In this document: positions 1-5,263 of the stretch, in pieces
Numbering within the stretch: position 1 is the first letter of the stretch
Layout: each line of letters opens with the position of its first letter
The notes under the pieces: generated by a model
The model's input: only the letters and a program-made list of their open reading frames with translations
Database searches by the model: none
What the model was told of the DNA's origin: nothing
NCBI GenBank assembly: GCA_031127185.1
Contig: JARIET010000164.1
Coordinates: 1-6,763 of the forward strand
Direction: 5' to 3'
Length of the DNA: 6,763 bases
DNA from: Gemmatimonadota bacterium
GTDB lineage: Bacteria; Gemmatimonadota; Gemmatimonadetes; Gemmatimonadales; Gemmatimonadaceae
Position numbers and translations under genes: made by a program

Positions 1-1
1 A

Positions 2-361
2 TCGGGGGCGCAGTATGGCAGCCGCGCGCTGGGCGGCAACCTGGAGTACCGACTGCCTCTCGGACTTCCCGCAAAAGGCCTGGGCTCAACGCCGCTCTAC
101 TTTCAACGACTCTCGGCGGCCGTCTTTGCGGATGGCGCCGCGGCCTGGTGTCCGTCGGGCGCAAAGGGTTCCTCCATCTGCCCACGTGCCACGCCGCGCG
201 AGTGGATGAGCAGCGTGGGCGCCGAACTGCATCTCGACGCTGCCGTACAGTACGACTCACCTTATCGGCTCCGGGTTGGCGTTGCGACTCCGACATCCGG
301 AAAGAAGTACTTCGGGAAATCGAACGTCACGTCATACATCACCGTGGGGTTGCCGTTTTGA
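2..361 (+). CDS. C-terminal part of an outer-membrane beta-barrel protein (5' truncated)
   Basis: An open frame enters from the left edge and ends at TGA 359-361, leaving 119 residues. The visible part has alternating hydrophobic/polar stretches typical of barrel strands (GGNLEYRLPL, RLSAAVFADGAAAW, SVGAELHLDAAV, YRLRVGVATP). It ends in SYITVGLPF. A terminal phenylalanine on an amphipathic last strand is the known signal recognised by the BAM machinery, so the protein likely sits in the outer membrane. The pattern of an N-L-E-Y-R strand followed by F-A-D-G-A-A-W resembles the end of surface-antigen (Omp85/D15-like) barrels and of barrels fused to PD40-type propellers; the N-terminal part that would decide is missing. 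Two cysteines (CPSGAKGSSIC) lie between strands, probably in a loop, and could form a disulfide. The stop overlaps the TTG start of the next gene. Confidence 0.7.
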   Translation, partial: SGAQYGSRALGGNLEYRLPLGLPAKGLGSTPLYFQRLSAAVFADGAAAWCPSGAKGSSICPRATPREWMSSVGAELHLDAAVQYDSPYRLRVGVATPTSGKKYFGKSNVTSYITVGLPF

Positions 362-855
362 GCATCGATCCCACCGCGTTCATCCACGAGCAGGCCACCG
401 TGCTCGGGAACGTCACGCTCGGTGCGCGGAGCAGCGTCTGGCCGGGCGCTGTGCTGCGCGGCGACACCGATCGCATCGAGATTGGCGACGACTCGAATGT
501 GCAGGATGGCGCCGTCATTCACTGCGATGAAAACATTCCGTGCATCGTTGGCAAGCGGGTGACGATCGGCCATCTCGCGATGGTGCACGGGGCGATCGTG
601 GAGGACGGCGCGCTGATCGGCATCGGCGCGATTGTGCTCAACAACGCAAGGATCGGAGCCGGTTCGCTGATTGGCGCCGGCGCGGTCGTGGCCGAAGGCG
701 TTGTTATACCGCCGAACTCGCTGGTGCTTGGTGTGCCCGCCAAAGTGAAGGGCGAGCTGAGTGACGAGCAGCGTGCGCGCGTGGCAAATGGGTATCGCGC
801 CTATGTGGAGCTCGCCGCGCGCCACAAGAGCGGCGCGATACCGCGACACCGATAG
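358..855 (+). CDS. Gamma-class carbonic anhydrase-like left-handed beta-helix protein
   Basis: A 165-residue protein with the hexapeptide repeats of a left-handed beta-helix (ATVLGNV, LGARSSV, IGAGSLIGAGAVV), followed by a C-terminal helix (SDEQRARVANGYRAYVELAARH). All three zinc-binding histidines of gamma carbonic anhydrases can be placed: H55 in VIHCD, H72 in IGH and H77 in MVH. R34 and D36 (LRGD), N47 and Q49 (SNVQDG) match the conserved accessory residues. The family is trimeric and cytoplasmic, with zinc or iron at the subunit interface. It catalyses CO2/bicarbonate interconversion, but many YrdA/PaaY/CaiE-type members have weak or unproven activity, so the true substrate is uncertain. 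TTG 358 is chosen because it places the usual family N-terminus (SIDPTAFIHEQATVLGNV) at residue 2, and because the longer frame back to 148 lies over the upstream gene and has no family similarity. A weak GTGGGG sits about 8 bases upstream. The TTGA overlap suggests coupling to the barrel gene. Confidence 0.9.
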   Translation: MSIDPTAFIHEQATVLGNVTLGARSSVWPGAVLRGDTDRIEIGDDSNVQDGAVIHCDENIPCIVGKRVTIGHLAMVHGAIVEDGALIGIGAIVLNNARIGAGSLIGAGAVVAEGVVIPPNSLVLGVPAKVKGELSDEQRARVANGYRAYVELAARHKSGAIPRHR

Positions 856-884
856 ACAACGATCGCTGGCGACTGGAGTATAAG
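853..884 (+). promoter_or_regulatory. Possible sigma70-like promoter for the lipoprotein gene
   Basis: TATAAG at 879-884 is a good -10 hexamer. TAGACA at 853-858 matches five of six bases of the -35 consensus, but the 20-base spacer is longer than usual and the -35 overlaps the stop codon of the preceding gene. It would start transcription about 25 bases before ATG 916. This rests on pattern only; read-through from the carbonic anhydrase gene is an equally good explanation. Confidence 0.25.
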
Positions 885-915
885 TGGTGGCCCAACTCAT
901 CCTGGTCCAGTGCCA

Positions 916-1311
916 ATGAATGCTCGCATCGTGAAAACCGCTTCGGCTGTCGCCATCCTGTTTTCCGCCGCCTGTAGTTCCGTCAACGACCCCGGCGGTG
1001 GAGTTGTTTGCACCACCGAGGCTCGCGCTGCGATCAGTATCACGGTGGTTGATTCGCTTACGGGTCAACCGACGGCGTTCACCGGGCTGTTCGCCCGCGC
1101 GGTGGACGGCACCTATGCTGATTCTGCCAGCTTCTTCACGAATCCAGGGAGTGGTGCCGTGAGTACCGGGTTGGCGTATGAGCGAAAGGGCACCTACGCC
1201 GTGACGGTCGGGGCTGCCGGGTATCAGAACTGGGTCAAGACCGGCGTGAACGTGACCGCCGGCGAATGCCATGTAAACGGCGTTTTACTCACGGCGCGAT
1301 TGGTGAGGTAG
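916..1311 (+). CDS. Small predicted lipoprotein with a carboxypeptidase-regulatory-like domain
   Basis: A 131-residue protein. Residues 1-20 form a short signal peptide: basic R4 and K7, hydrophobic ASAVAILFSAA, then C20 in a non-canonical but acceptable lipobox (FSAAC). It should therefore be lipidated and anchored in the periplasm or outer membrane. Residues about 38-129 look like one beta-sandwich of the carboxypeptidase-regulatory-like (transthyretin-like) type: ISITVVDSLTGQPTAF at the start, KGTYAVTVGAAGYQNWVKTGVNVTAGECHV near the end. Two further cysteines, C32 and C118, bracket the domain and could form a disulfide that ties its ends. Such domains are structural or binding modules; no catalytic residues are apparent and the partner is unknown. 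ATG 916 is preferred over GTG 910 because it gives a cleaner n-region; neither has a clear Shine-Dalgarno sequence. The gene follows the carbonic anhydrase gene after 60 bases. Confidence 0.72.
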   Translation: MNARIVKTASAVAILFSAACSSVNDPGGGVVCTTEARAAISITVVDSLTGQPTAFTGLFARAVDGTYADSASFFTNPGSGAVSTGLAYERKGTYAVTVGAAGYQNWVKTGVNVTAGECHVNGVLLTARLVR

Positions 1312-1360
1312 CCGAAGAGGCGATCCGGCGCGCGCACAGCCTGGCACCGGCGGGGCCCGT

Positions 1361-1380
1361 CCCCCCACGTCCCCCCACGT
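1361..1380. repeat. Tandem C-rich decamer, two copies
   Basis: CCCCCCACGT occurs twice back to back, with flanking GT before and CCC after, so the periodic stretch spans about 1359-1383. Only two units are present. It may be a replication-slippage product in the spacer; no function is indicated. Confidence 0.85.
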
Positions 1381-1482
1381 CCCGTAGTTCCCCGTTGTTA
1401 CCCCGACGCGAATCCATCCGTCGATTAACCGCATGTGTTAGCAGGCAAGCACTAGCGAAGCGGAGCGGAAGTCGATACGATA

Positions 1483-1535
1483 GACAACCCCGCCCGCGGG
1501 TCGGATCTTCATCCGGCGCCCACGGGCGGGTTGTC
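1483..1535. terminator. Long nested hairpin, possible terminator or structured RNA
   Basis: The arms 1483-1500 and 1519-1535 pair over 16 base pairs with one bulged C (1491) and one C-A mismatch (1497/1522). Nested inside is a perfect 5-bp hairpin, CGGAT (1502-1506) with ATCCG (1511-1515) around a CTTC loop. Together this makes a 21-bp, GC-rich, nearly continuous stem. It lies 171 bases after the lipoprotein stop. There is no T-run on the 3' side of either strand (GTTGTCGTC on +, GTTGTCTATC on -), so it is not a textbook intrinsic terminator. It may still end transcription from one or both sides, or belong to a leader or small RNA. Confidence 0.5.
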
Positions 1536-1546
1536 GTCTCCACAGG

Positions 1547-1575
1547 CGGCAAGTCGTTGCCAATAAATCAGTTAC
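1547..1575. repeat. Imperfect direct repeat, copy 1
   Basis: Pairs with 1692-1720 at a constant offset of 145 bases, 22 of 29 positions identical without gaps. The core is CGGmAAGTCGTTGC (m = C here, A in the other copy), then a variable middle containing AAA, then AGTTAC. Both copies are upstream of nrdJ in the same orientation, which would suit a duplicated regulator site or promoter piece. Confidence 0.6.
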
Positions 1576-1581
1576 AACTGA
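1568..1581. promoter_or_regulatory. Palindrome TCAGTT-AC-AACTGA, possible operator
   Basis: A perfect 6-2-6 inverted repeat overlapping the 3' end of the first direct-repeat copy. A small palindrome of this type in an intergenic region suits a dimeric regulator. The second repeat copy does not keep the palindrome, and no regulator gene is present in the window, so the assignment is tentative. Confidence 0.35.
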
Positions 1582-1647
1582 GATACATGTGACCGGATTG
1601 TGTCGCCCCGCTGTAGTGATTGGCGCCACCTTATTCCCTCACATTCT

Positions 1648-1685
1648 TTGCACGTTCGGTGAGTCACTGTTTCTTATCTGTGACT
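1648..1685 (+). promoter_or_regulatory. Candidate nrdJ promoter overlapped by inverted repeat AGTCAC-N12-GTGACT
   Basis: TTGCAC (1648-1653) and TCTTAT (1672-1677) are separated by 18 bases and could be -35 and -10 elements. An inverted repeat, AGTCAC at 1662-1667 and GTGACT at 1680-1685, encloses the -10. A second pair, CTCAC 1638-1642 and GTGAG 1659-1663, sits just upstream. A dimeric repressor binding here would block the promoter. Transcription would begin about 115 bases before ATG 1801. All of this is inferred from pattern alone. Confidence 0.3.
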
Positions 1686-1691
1686 TTATCC

Positions 1692-1720
1692 CGGAAAGTC
1701 GTTGCAGTAAAACGAGTTAC
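1692..1720. repeat. Imperfect direct repeat, copy 2
   Basis: Second copy of the 29-base repeat described at 1547-1575. It ends 80 bases before the nrdJ start codon and lies just downstream of the candidate promoter. It keeps the exact AAGTCGTTGC and AGTTAC blocks; the middle differs. Confidence 0.6.
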
Positions 1721-1800
1721 GTTGTGCTGGCGTGGAAACACGACCACCCATAGCATTACCGCCCCTGCCTTCCGCATCAACAGCTCTTCGAGAAACGCGA

Positions 1801-4293
1801 ATGCCTCAAAAGACTCCTCCCACCACCGGTGTTTCGCTCTCCGCAAACGCCCGCACCGTTCTCGAGAAGCGCTACCTGGTACGCGACAAGACTGGCAAGC
1901 CTACCGAGACTGTGGAGGAGATGTTCTGGCGCGTGGCTACGACGGTTGCCGAGGCCGATCGCAAGTATGGGAAGACCGATGCCGAGGTCGACGCGACGGC
2001 CACGGTATTCTATGAATTGATGACGCAGCGTCGGTTTGAGCCGAACTCGCCGACCCTTATGAACGCGGGTCGCCCACTCGGCCAGCTCTCTGCCTGCTTT
2101 GTGCTCCCGGTCGAGGATGCGCTGTCAAACGGCAGCGCGGGCATCTACGACACGCTTCGTTCAATGGCGCTCATCCATCAGAGCGGCGGAGGCACTGGCT
2201 TCTCGTTCAGCCGGCTGCGCCCGCGCGGCTCCATGGTGCGTTCGACTACGGGCGTTGCCAGCGGCCCTGTGTCGTTCATGAAGCTCTACGACGCATCCAC
2301 GGATGCGGTGAAGCAGGGCGGTACGCGCCGTGGTGCCAACATGGGCATCCTTCGCGTGGACCACCCGGACATCATGGAGTTCATCACCTGCAAGGAAGAC
2401 CTCACGCAGATCGTGAACTTCAACATCTCCGTTGGCGTGACGGCGACCTTCATGAAGGCGCTCGAGGCCAAGGGCTCGTACGATCTCGTGGACCCGGTCA
2501 CCAAGCAGATCACCGGGCAGATGGAAGCGACGGTCGTGTGGGACAAGATGATCGAGGGCGCCTGGCGCACCGGCGAACCCGGCGTCTTCTTCATTGACGA
2601 AGCCAATCGCTACAACCCGGTTCCGCAGCTTGGCGCCTACGAGGCGACGAATCCGTGTGGGGAGCAGCCGCTGCTCCCATATGACGTCTGCAACCTCGGC
2701 TCGATCAACGTCGGCTACTACGTCAACAACGGGAAGATGGACTGGGAGTCCTTCGCCAAGGACATCCATCTCTCCACGAAGTTCCTCGACAACGTCATCG
2801 ACGCCAACAAGTACCCGCTGCCGGAGATCTCTTCGCTCTCGCAGCGCATCCGCCGCATTGGCCTTGGCGTGATGGGTTTTGCTGACGCGCTGATTCGCCT
2901 TGGCATTGCGTACGACACGCCGGAAGGTGTGGAGTTTGGCCGCAAGGTGATGGAGTTCACCGACGTCGAGGCCAAGAAGGAGAGCGAGCGGCTCGCCTTT
3001 GAGCGTGGTGCGTTCCCCGAGTGGAGCCAGAGCATCTGGGGCCCGGACGATTCCGCGGCGAAGGATGCGGCAGGCAAGCGTGTGCGTCCGATGCAGAAGC
3101 TCCGCAACTGCAACGTGACCACTGTTGCTCCGACGGGCACCATCTCCATCATCGCCGGTTGCTCGAGCGGCCTGGAGCCGCTGTTCGCCGTGGCGTTCAT
3201 GCGCAATCAGGCCGGCGCGTTGATGCCCGATGTGAACGAAGATTTTGTTGCGATCGCCAAGCGCGAAGGCTGGCACAGCGAAGAGTTGATGGAGCGCATC
3301 GCCAAGACCGGACACGTCAAGCACGCCGAAGTGCCGGCCAAGTGGCAGAAGGTGTTCGTCACGGCGAACAACATTGCCCCCGAGTGGCACATCTGGATGC
3401 AGGCGGCGTTTCAGGAGAACTGCGACTCGGCCATCAGCAAGACGACGAACTTCTCGCATACTGCCACGCAGGACGATGTGCGTCGCATCTACGAGCTCGC
3501 GTACAAGACGCACTGCAAGGGCGTCACCGTGTATCGCGATGGCTCGCGCGACAATCAGGTGCTCTCCACCGGCGCGACGGAAAAGGCCGCCGAGATTCGG
3601 AAGACCGGCGAAATGCGTCTGGAGACGGCCGATCTCCACGAGTCTATCGCCAACCTGACGAGCGAGAACGACCGGCTCAAGAAGCTGTTGTTCGATGCCG
3701 AGGCGGAAAATCTTCAGCGCAGGCAGAAGCGCTCACGCCCGGACGTGCTGCGCTCCACCTCGCTCCGAAAAGAGACGCCGCTCGGCGTGATGTTCGTGCA
3801 CATCACCGAGGACGAGAAGGGGCAGCCCTTCGAAGTGTTCATCAACCTCGGCAAGGCCGGCGGTTCCGCGATGGCCGATGCCGAAGCGCTTGGGCGGCTG
3901 ATCTCGCTCGCGCTGCGCTCGGGGATCCCGCTGGGTCAGGTGCATCGCCAGCTGCGCGGCATCTCGTCGGATCGCGCGGTGGGCCTCGGCCCGAGCAAGG
4001 TGATGTCGCTGCCGGATGCCGTGGGTCTGGCGCTGGAAGAGTGGATGCGCGCGAAGCAGGGGATACAGCAGGATCTGCTGGCGGGTGGATCACAGGCTGC
4101 GCTCACTCACGCTCCGTCGGTCGCGATTTCTCCGGTTGCGGTGACGCTGGGCGATGGCGGAGTGATGTACGAAGCCGAGAGTAACTCCGGTGGTCAGGCG
4201 TTCATTGGCACGTGCCCGGATTGCGGCTCACAGTTGGAGTTTGCTGAGGGCTGTGTGAAGTGCCATGTGTGTGGGTATTCAGAGTGCGGCTGA
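1801..4293 (+). CDS. nrdJ: Vitamin B12-dependent (class II) ribonucleotide reductase
   Basis: An 830-residue cytoplasmic enzyme that makes deoxyribonucleotides from ribonucleotides using adenosylcobalamin as radical source. The order is a core at about 20-590, a linker at about 600-657, a TSCPD domain at about 658-740 and a cysteine-rich tail at 803-830. Core motifs are PNSPTLMNAG with C99 in LSACF, NPCGEQ with N284, C286 (thiyl radical) and E288, then C297, which with C99 makes the substrate-reducing pair, and PTGT 444-447. The tail has CPDC (805/808), CVKC (818/821), C824 and C829, fitting the mobile redox or zinc-ribbon C-terminus of the family. No N-terminal ATP-cone is present, so ATP/dATP activity control through that domain is not expected. 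Residues 605-644 form a short predicted coiled coil. ATG 1801 is chosen over GTG 1732, whose extra 23 residues look like leader; only a weak GAG lies upstream. No class I genes are visible. A strong terminator follows. Confidence 0.97.
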   Translation: MPQKTPPTTGVSLSANARTVLEKRYLVRDKTGKPTETVEEMFWRVATTVAEADRKYGKTDAEVDATATVFYELMTQRRFEPNSPTLMNAGRPLGQLSACFVLPVEDALSNGSAGIYDTLRSMALIHQSGGGTGFSFSRLRPRGSMVRSTTGVASGPVSFMKLYDASTDAVKQGGTRRGANMGILRVDHPDIMEFITCKEDLTQIVNFNISVGVTATFMKALEAKGSYDLVDPVTKQITGQMEATVVWDKMIEGAWRTGEPGVFFIDEANRYNPVPQLGAYEATNPCGEQPLLPYDVCNLGSINVGYYVNNGKMDWESFAKDIHLSTKFLDNVIDANKYPLPEISSLSQRIRRIGLGVMGFADALIRLGIAYDTPEGVEFGRKVMEFTDVEAKKESERLAFERGAFPEWSQSIWGPDDSAAKDAAGKRVRPMQKLRNCNVTTVAPTGTISIIAGCSSGLEPLFAVAFMRNQAGALMPDVNEDFVAIAKREGWHSEELMERIAKTGHVKHAEVPAKWQKVFVTANNIAPEWHIWMQAAFQENCDSAISKTTNFSHTATQDDVRRIYELAYKTHCKGVTVYRDGSRDNQVLSTGATEKAAEIRKTGEMRLETADLHESIANLTSENDRLKKLLFDAEAENLQRRQKRSRPDVLRSTSLRKETPLGVMFVHITEDEKGQPFEVFINLGKAGGSAMADAEALGRLISLALRSGIPLGQVHRQLRGISSDRAVGLGPSKVMSLPDAVGLALEEWMRAKQGIQQDLLAGGSQAALTHAPSVAISPVAVTLGDGGVMYEAESNSGGQAFIGTCPDCGSQLEFAEGCVKCHVCGYSECG

Positions 4294-4318
4294 CCTGATT
4301 GCCGCTTCGCTAGACGTG

Positions 4319-4354
4319 AACCGCCCCGGTCTCGAGAGAGGCCGGGGCGGTTTT
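4319..4354 (+). terminator. Intrinsic terminator of nrdJ
   Basis: A perfect 9-bp GC stem, CCGCCCCGG (4321-4329) with CCGGGGCGG (4342-4350), is extended inside by a T-G pair and CTC/GAG closing on a GAGA tetraloop (4334-4337), and outside by two A-T pairs. TTTT follows at 4351-4354. It starts 25 bases after the nrdJ stop and separates nrdJ from the toxin-antitoxin operon. Confidence 0.93.
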
Positions 4355-4365
4355 GCTTCGGCAAA
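4352..4365. other. Small UUCG-tetraloop hairpin on the terminator T-tract
   Basis: TTTGC (4352-4356) and GCAAA (4361-4365) pair around TTCG, giving the hyperstable C(UUCG)G tetraloop in RNA. It uses part of the T-tract of the nrdJ terminator. It could protect the 3' end of any read-through transcript, or be incidental. Confidence 0.5.
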
Positions 4366-4400
4366 TGCATTGAGCACTGGCTTCGGTAGAAGGAACCGCG

Positions 4401-4406
4401 TACATT
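4401..4406 (+). promoter_or_regulatory. Possible -10 element just upstream of vapB
   Basis: TACATT lies so close to ATG 4417 that a start site 6-7 bases downstream would give a nearly leaderless message. The base 17 upstream does not show a good -35 (TGGCTT). An AGG at 4407-4409 could instead serve as a weak ribosome-binding site, so the two readings compete. Confidence 0.25.
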
Positions 4407-4416
4407 AGGTCACATA

Positions 4417-4737
4417 ATGAAGCCGTATCGTCCGCCGACCCCACCGCCCAAACGCGTGCGCGAGCCCATCCAGGTGTATCTGGACGAGCACGACCGCGCG
4501 CTGCTCGACGCCGCCGCGAAGCGCGCTGACCTCCCGCGCTCCGAGGTGCTTCGCATTGCGCTGCGACGCCTCGCGGCGGAGCTCCCGGGCACGGCGAGGC
4601 CCGGCGGTTCGCTGGCGACCCTCATCGGCGCGCTCGACACCGCCAAGGATGTGCCGCGCGATCTCGCCGAACATCACGATGACTACCTGTATCCGTGGCC
4701 GGCGGCCAGGACCCGGAAGGTCGCCGAAGGCAAGTGA
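4417..4737 (+). CDS. VapB-type ribbon-helix-helix antitoxin
   Basis: A 106-residue protein. After a proline-rich start (YRPPTPPPKR) comes a ribbon-helix-helix DNA-binding unit at about 15-55: strand EPIQVYLDEHD, helix RALLDAAAKRAD, turn LPRS and helix EVLRIALRRLAAEL. Such dimers bind the operator of their own operon. The remainder (about 57-106) is acidic then basic and contains HHDDYLYPW; a D-D/E-Y-L-Y segment is common near the end of antitoxins paired with PIN toxins and likely inserts into the toxin. It should neutralise the downstream toxin and repress the operon, more tightly when complexed. ATG 4417 is the only good start, with a weak AGG about 8 bases upstream. The stop overlaps the toxin start as GTGA, a hallmark of coupled antitoxin-toxin pairs. 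Confidence 0.88.
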   Translation: MKPYRPPTPPPKRVREPIQVYLDEHDRALLDAAAKRADLPRSEVLRIALRRLAAELPGTARPGGSLATLIGALDTAKDVPRDLAEHHDDYLYPWPAARTRKVAEGK

Positions 4738-5144
4738 CGCGAGCCGCCATCGACACGAGCGCACTCCTCGCGCTCGCGAGCTCGCGCGATCAGTACCACG
4801 CGCGTGCGGTACAGGCCGACCGCAGCTTTCGCGCTGCGGGGGGACGGTGGCTCTCAACCACGCTCGTGTTATCAGAGTTGCACGGGCATCTGCTGCGGCG
4901 GCTCGATCCGGGCACGTCGAGGCAGGTGATCGATGCCTTGCTCAACGACCCGCTCTTTGAGTGGCACGATGCCTCCGTCGAAATGGTTCAGGGCGCCATT
5001 GCGCGCTGGATGAATCGCTACGCCGATCAGCGCTTCTCGCTCACCGACGCCGTGAGCTTTGAGTTGATGCGCCGCGAGAAGGTGAACCGGGCATTTGCCT
5101 ACGATAGTGACTTCACGACTGCCGGGTATCAGTTGATCGGGTAA
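4734..5144 (+). CDS. vapC: VapC-type PIN-domain toxin, predicted ribonuclease
   Basis: A 136-residue PIN-domain protein. The acidic residues that bind Mg2+ or Mn2+ are in place: D7 (AIDTSALLAL), E48 (LVLSELHG), D105 (SLTDAVSFELM) and D124 or D126 (FAYDSDF). The length is typical for VapC. Family members are endoribonucleases that cut tRNA, rRNA or other RNA and stop growth when free of antitoxin; the RNA target cannot be told from sequence. Start GTG 4734 is chosen because it overlaps the vapB stop by four bases and puts the first strand (TRAAIDTSA) at the N-terminus. A longer frame from 4695 adds 13 residues that overlap vapB and look unrelated. The gene is co-transcribed with vapB and has no visible start of its own promoter. 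Confidence 0.92.
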   Translation: MTRAAIDTSALLALASSRDQYHARAVQADRSFRAAGGRWLSTTLVLSELHGHLLRRLDPGTSRQVIDALLNDPLFEWHDASVEMVQGAIARWMNRYADQRFSLTDAVSFELMRREKVNRAFAYDSDFTTAGYQLIG

Positions 5145-5150
5145 GTAGGC

Positions 5151-5189
5151 CGCGCCACGTGGTGCGCTTGCACCATTCCACGGGCCGCG
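5151..5189. other. Imperfect inverted repeat after vapC
   Basis: Arms CGCGCCACGTGG (5151-5162) and CCACGGGCCGCG (5178-5189) are about 75% complementary, with an internal TGC-GCTT-GCA hairpin (5163-5172). Alternatively GGTGC/GCACC (5161-5165/5170-5174) pairs alone. It begins 7 bases after the vapC stop and lacks a T-tract. It may be a weak terminator for the toxin-antitoxin operon, but this is uncertain. Confidence 0.35.
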
Positions 5190-5263
5190 ATGTGCATGCC
5201 GACGGGACTGCACGCGGAATCCGGTCAGCCGAGACTATACCCGGACAAGTAGCTTCTATCCCA

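Larger units (their letters stand above)
1312..1800. other. Long non-coding region upstream of nrdJ
   Basis: There are 489 bases between the lipoprotein stop and the nrdJ start. The short open frames here (for example 1266-1592 and 1620-2015 on +, 1289-1552 on -) have no recognisable protein features and most run into neighbouring genes. The region is less GC-rich after about 1555. It holds a C-rich tandem decamer, a long nested hairpin, an imperfect 29-base direct repeat and several short palindromes, listed separately. It probably contains the end of the upstream transcript and the promoter and leader of nrdJ. No B12-box, no NrdR consensus box and no tRNA could be seen. Confidence 0.7.

Noticed and set aside
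148..357. 70-residue N-terminal extension of the carbonic anhydrase frame
   Set aside because: It covers the end of the barrel gene and adds sequence unlike the family, while TTG 358 gives the normal family length.
262..1272. 336-codon open frame on the minus strand
   Set aside because: Antisense to the carbonic anhydrase and lipoprotein genes, both of which have clear family features on the + strand.
1359..1383. CRISPR-like or satellite array
   Set aside because: Only two 10-base units with no spacers; it is a simple tandem duplication.
1548..1560. Sigma54 -24/-12 promoter in the direct repeats
   Set aside because: Both copies have GG and TTGC, but with 9 rather than the required 10 bases between GG and GC.
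1732..1800. Upstream GTG start for nrdJ
   Set aside because: The added 23 residues are proline/alanine/serine-rich without homology to NrdJ N-termini, and the stretch has leader-like features.
1312..1800. Cobalamin riboswitch or NrdR box upstream of nrdJ
   Set aside because: I looked for a B12-box (AGCCAGGAGACC-like) and for the AT-rich NrdR palindrome and found neither. A covariance-model search would settle this.
2161..3639. 492-codon open frame on the minus strand
   Set aside because: Entirely antisense to the catalytic core of nrdJ, with biased composition and no family features.
3021..4184. 387-codon open frame on + in another frame of nrdJ
   Set aside because: Overlaps the NrdJ C-terminal half, which has strong motifs in its own frame; the translation is arginine-rich low-complexity.
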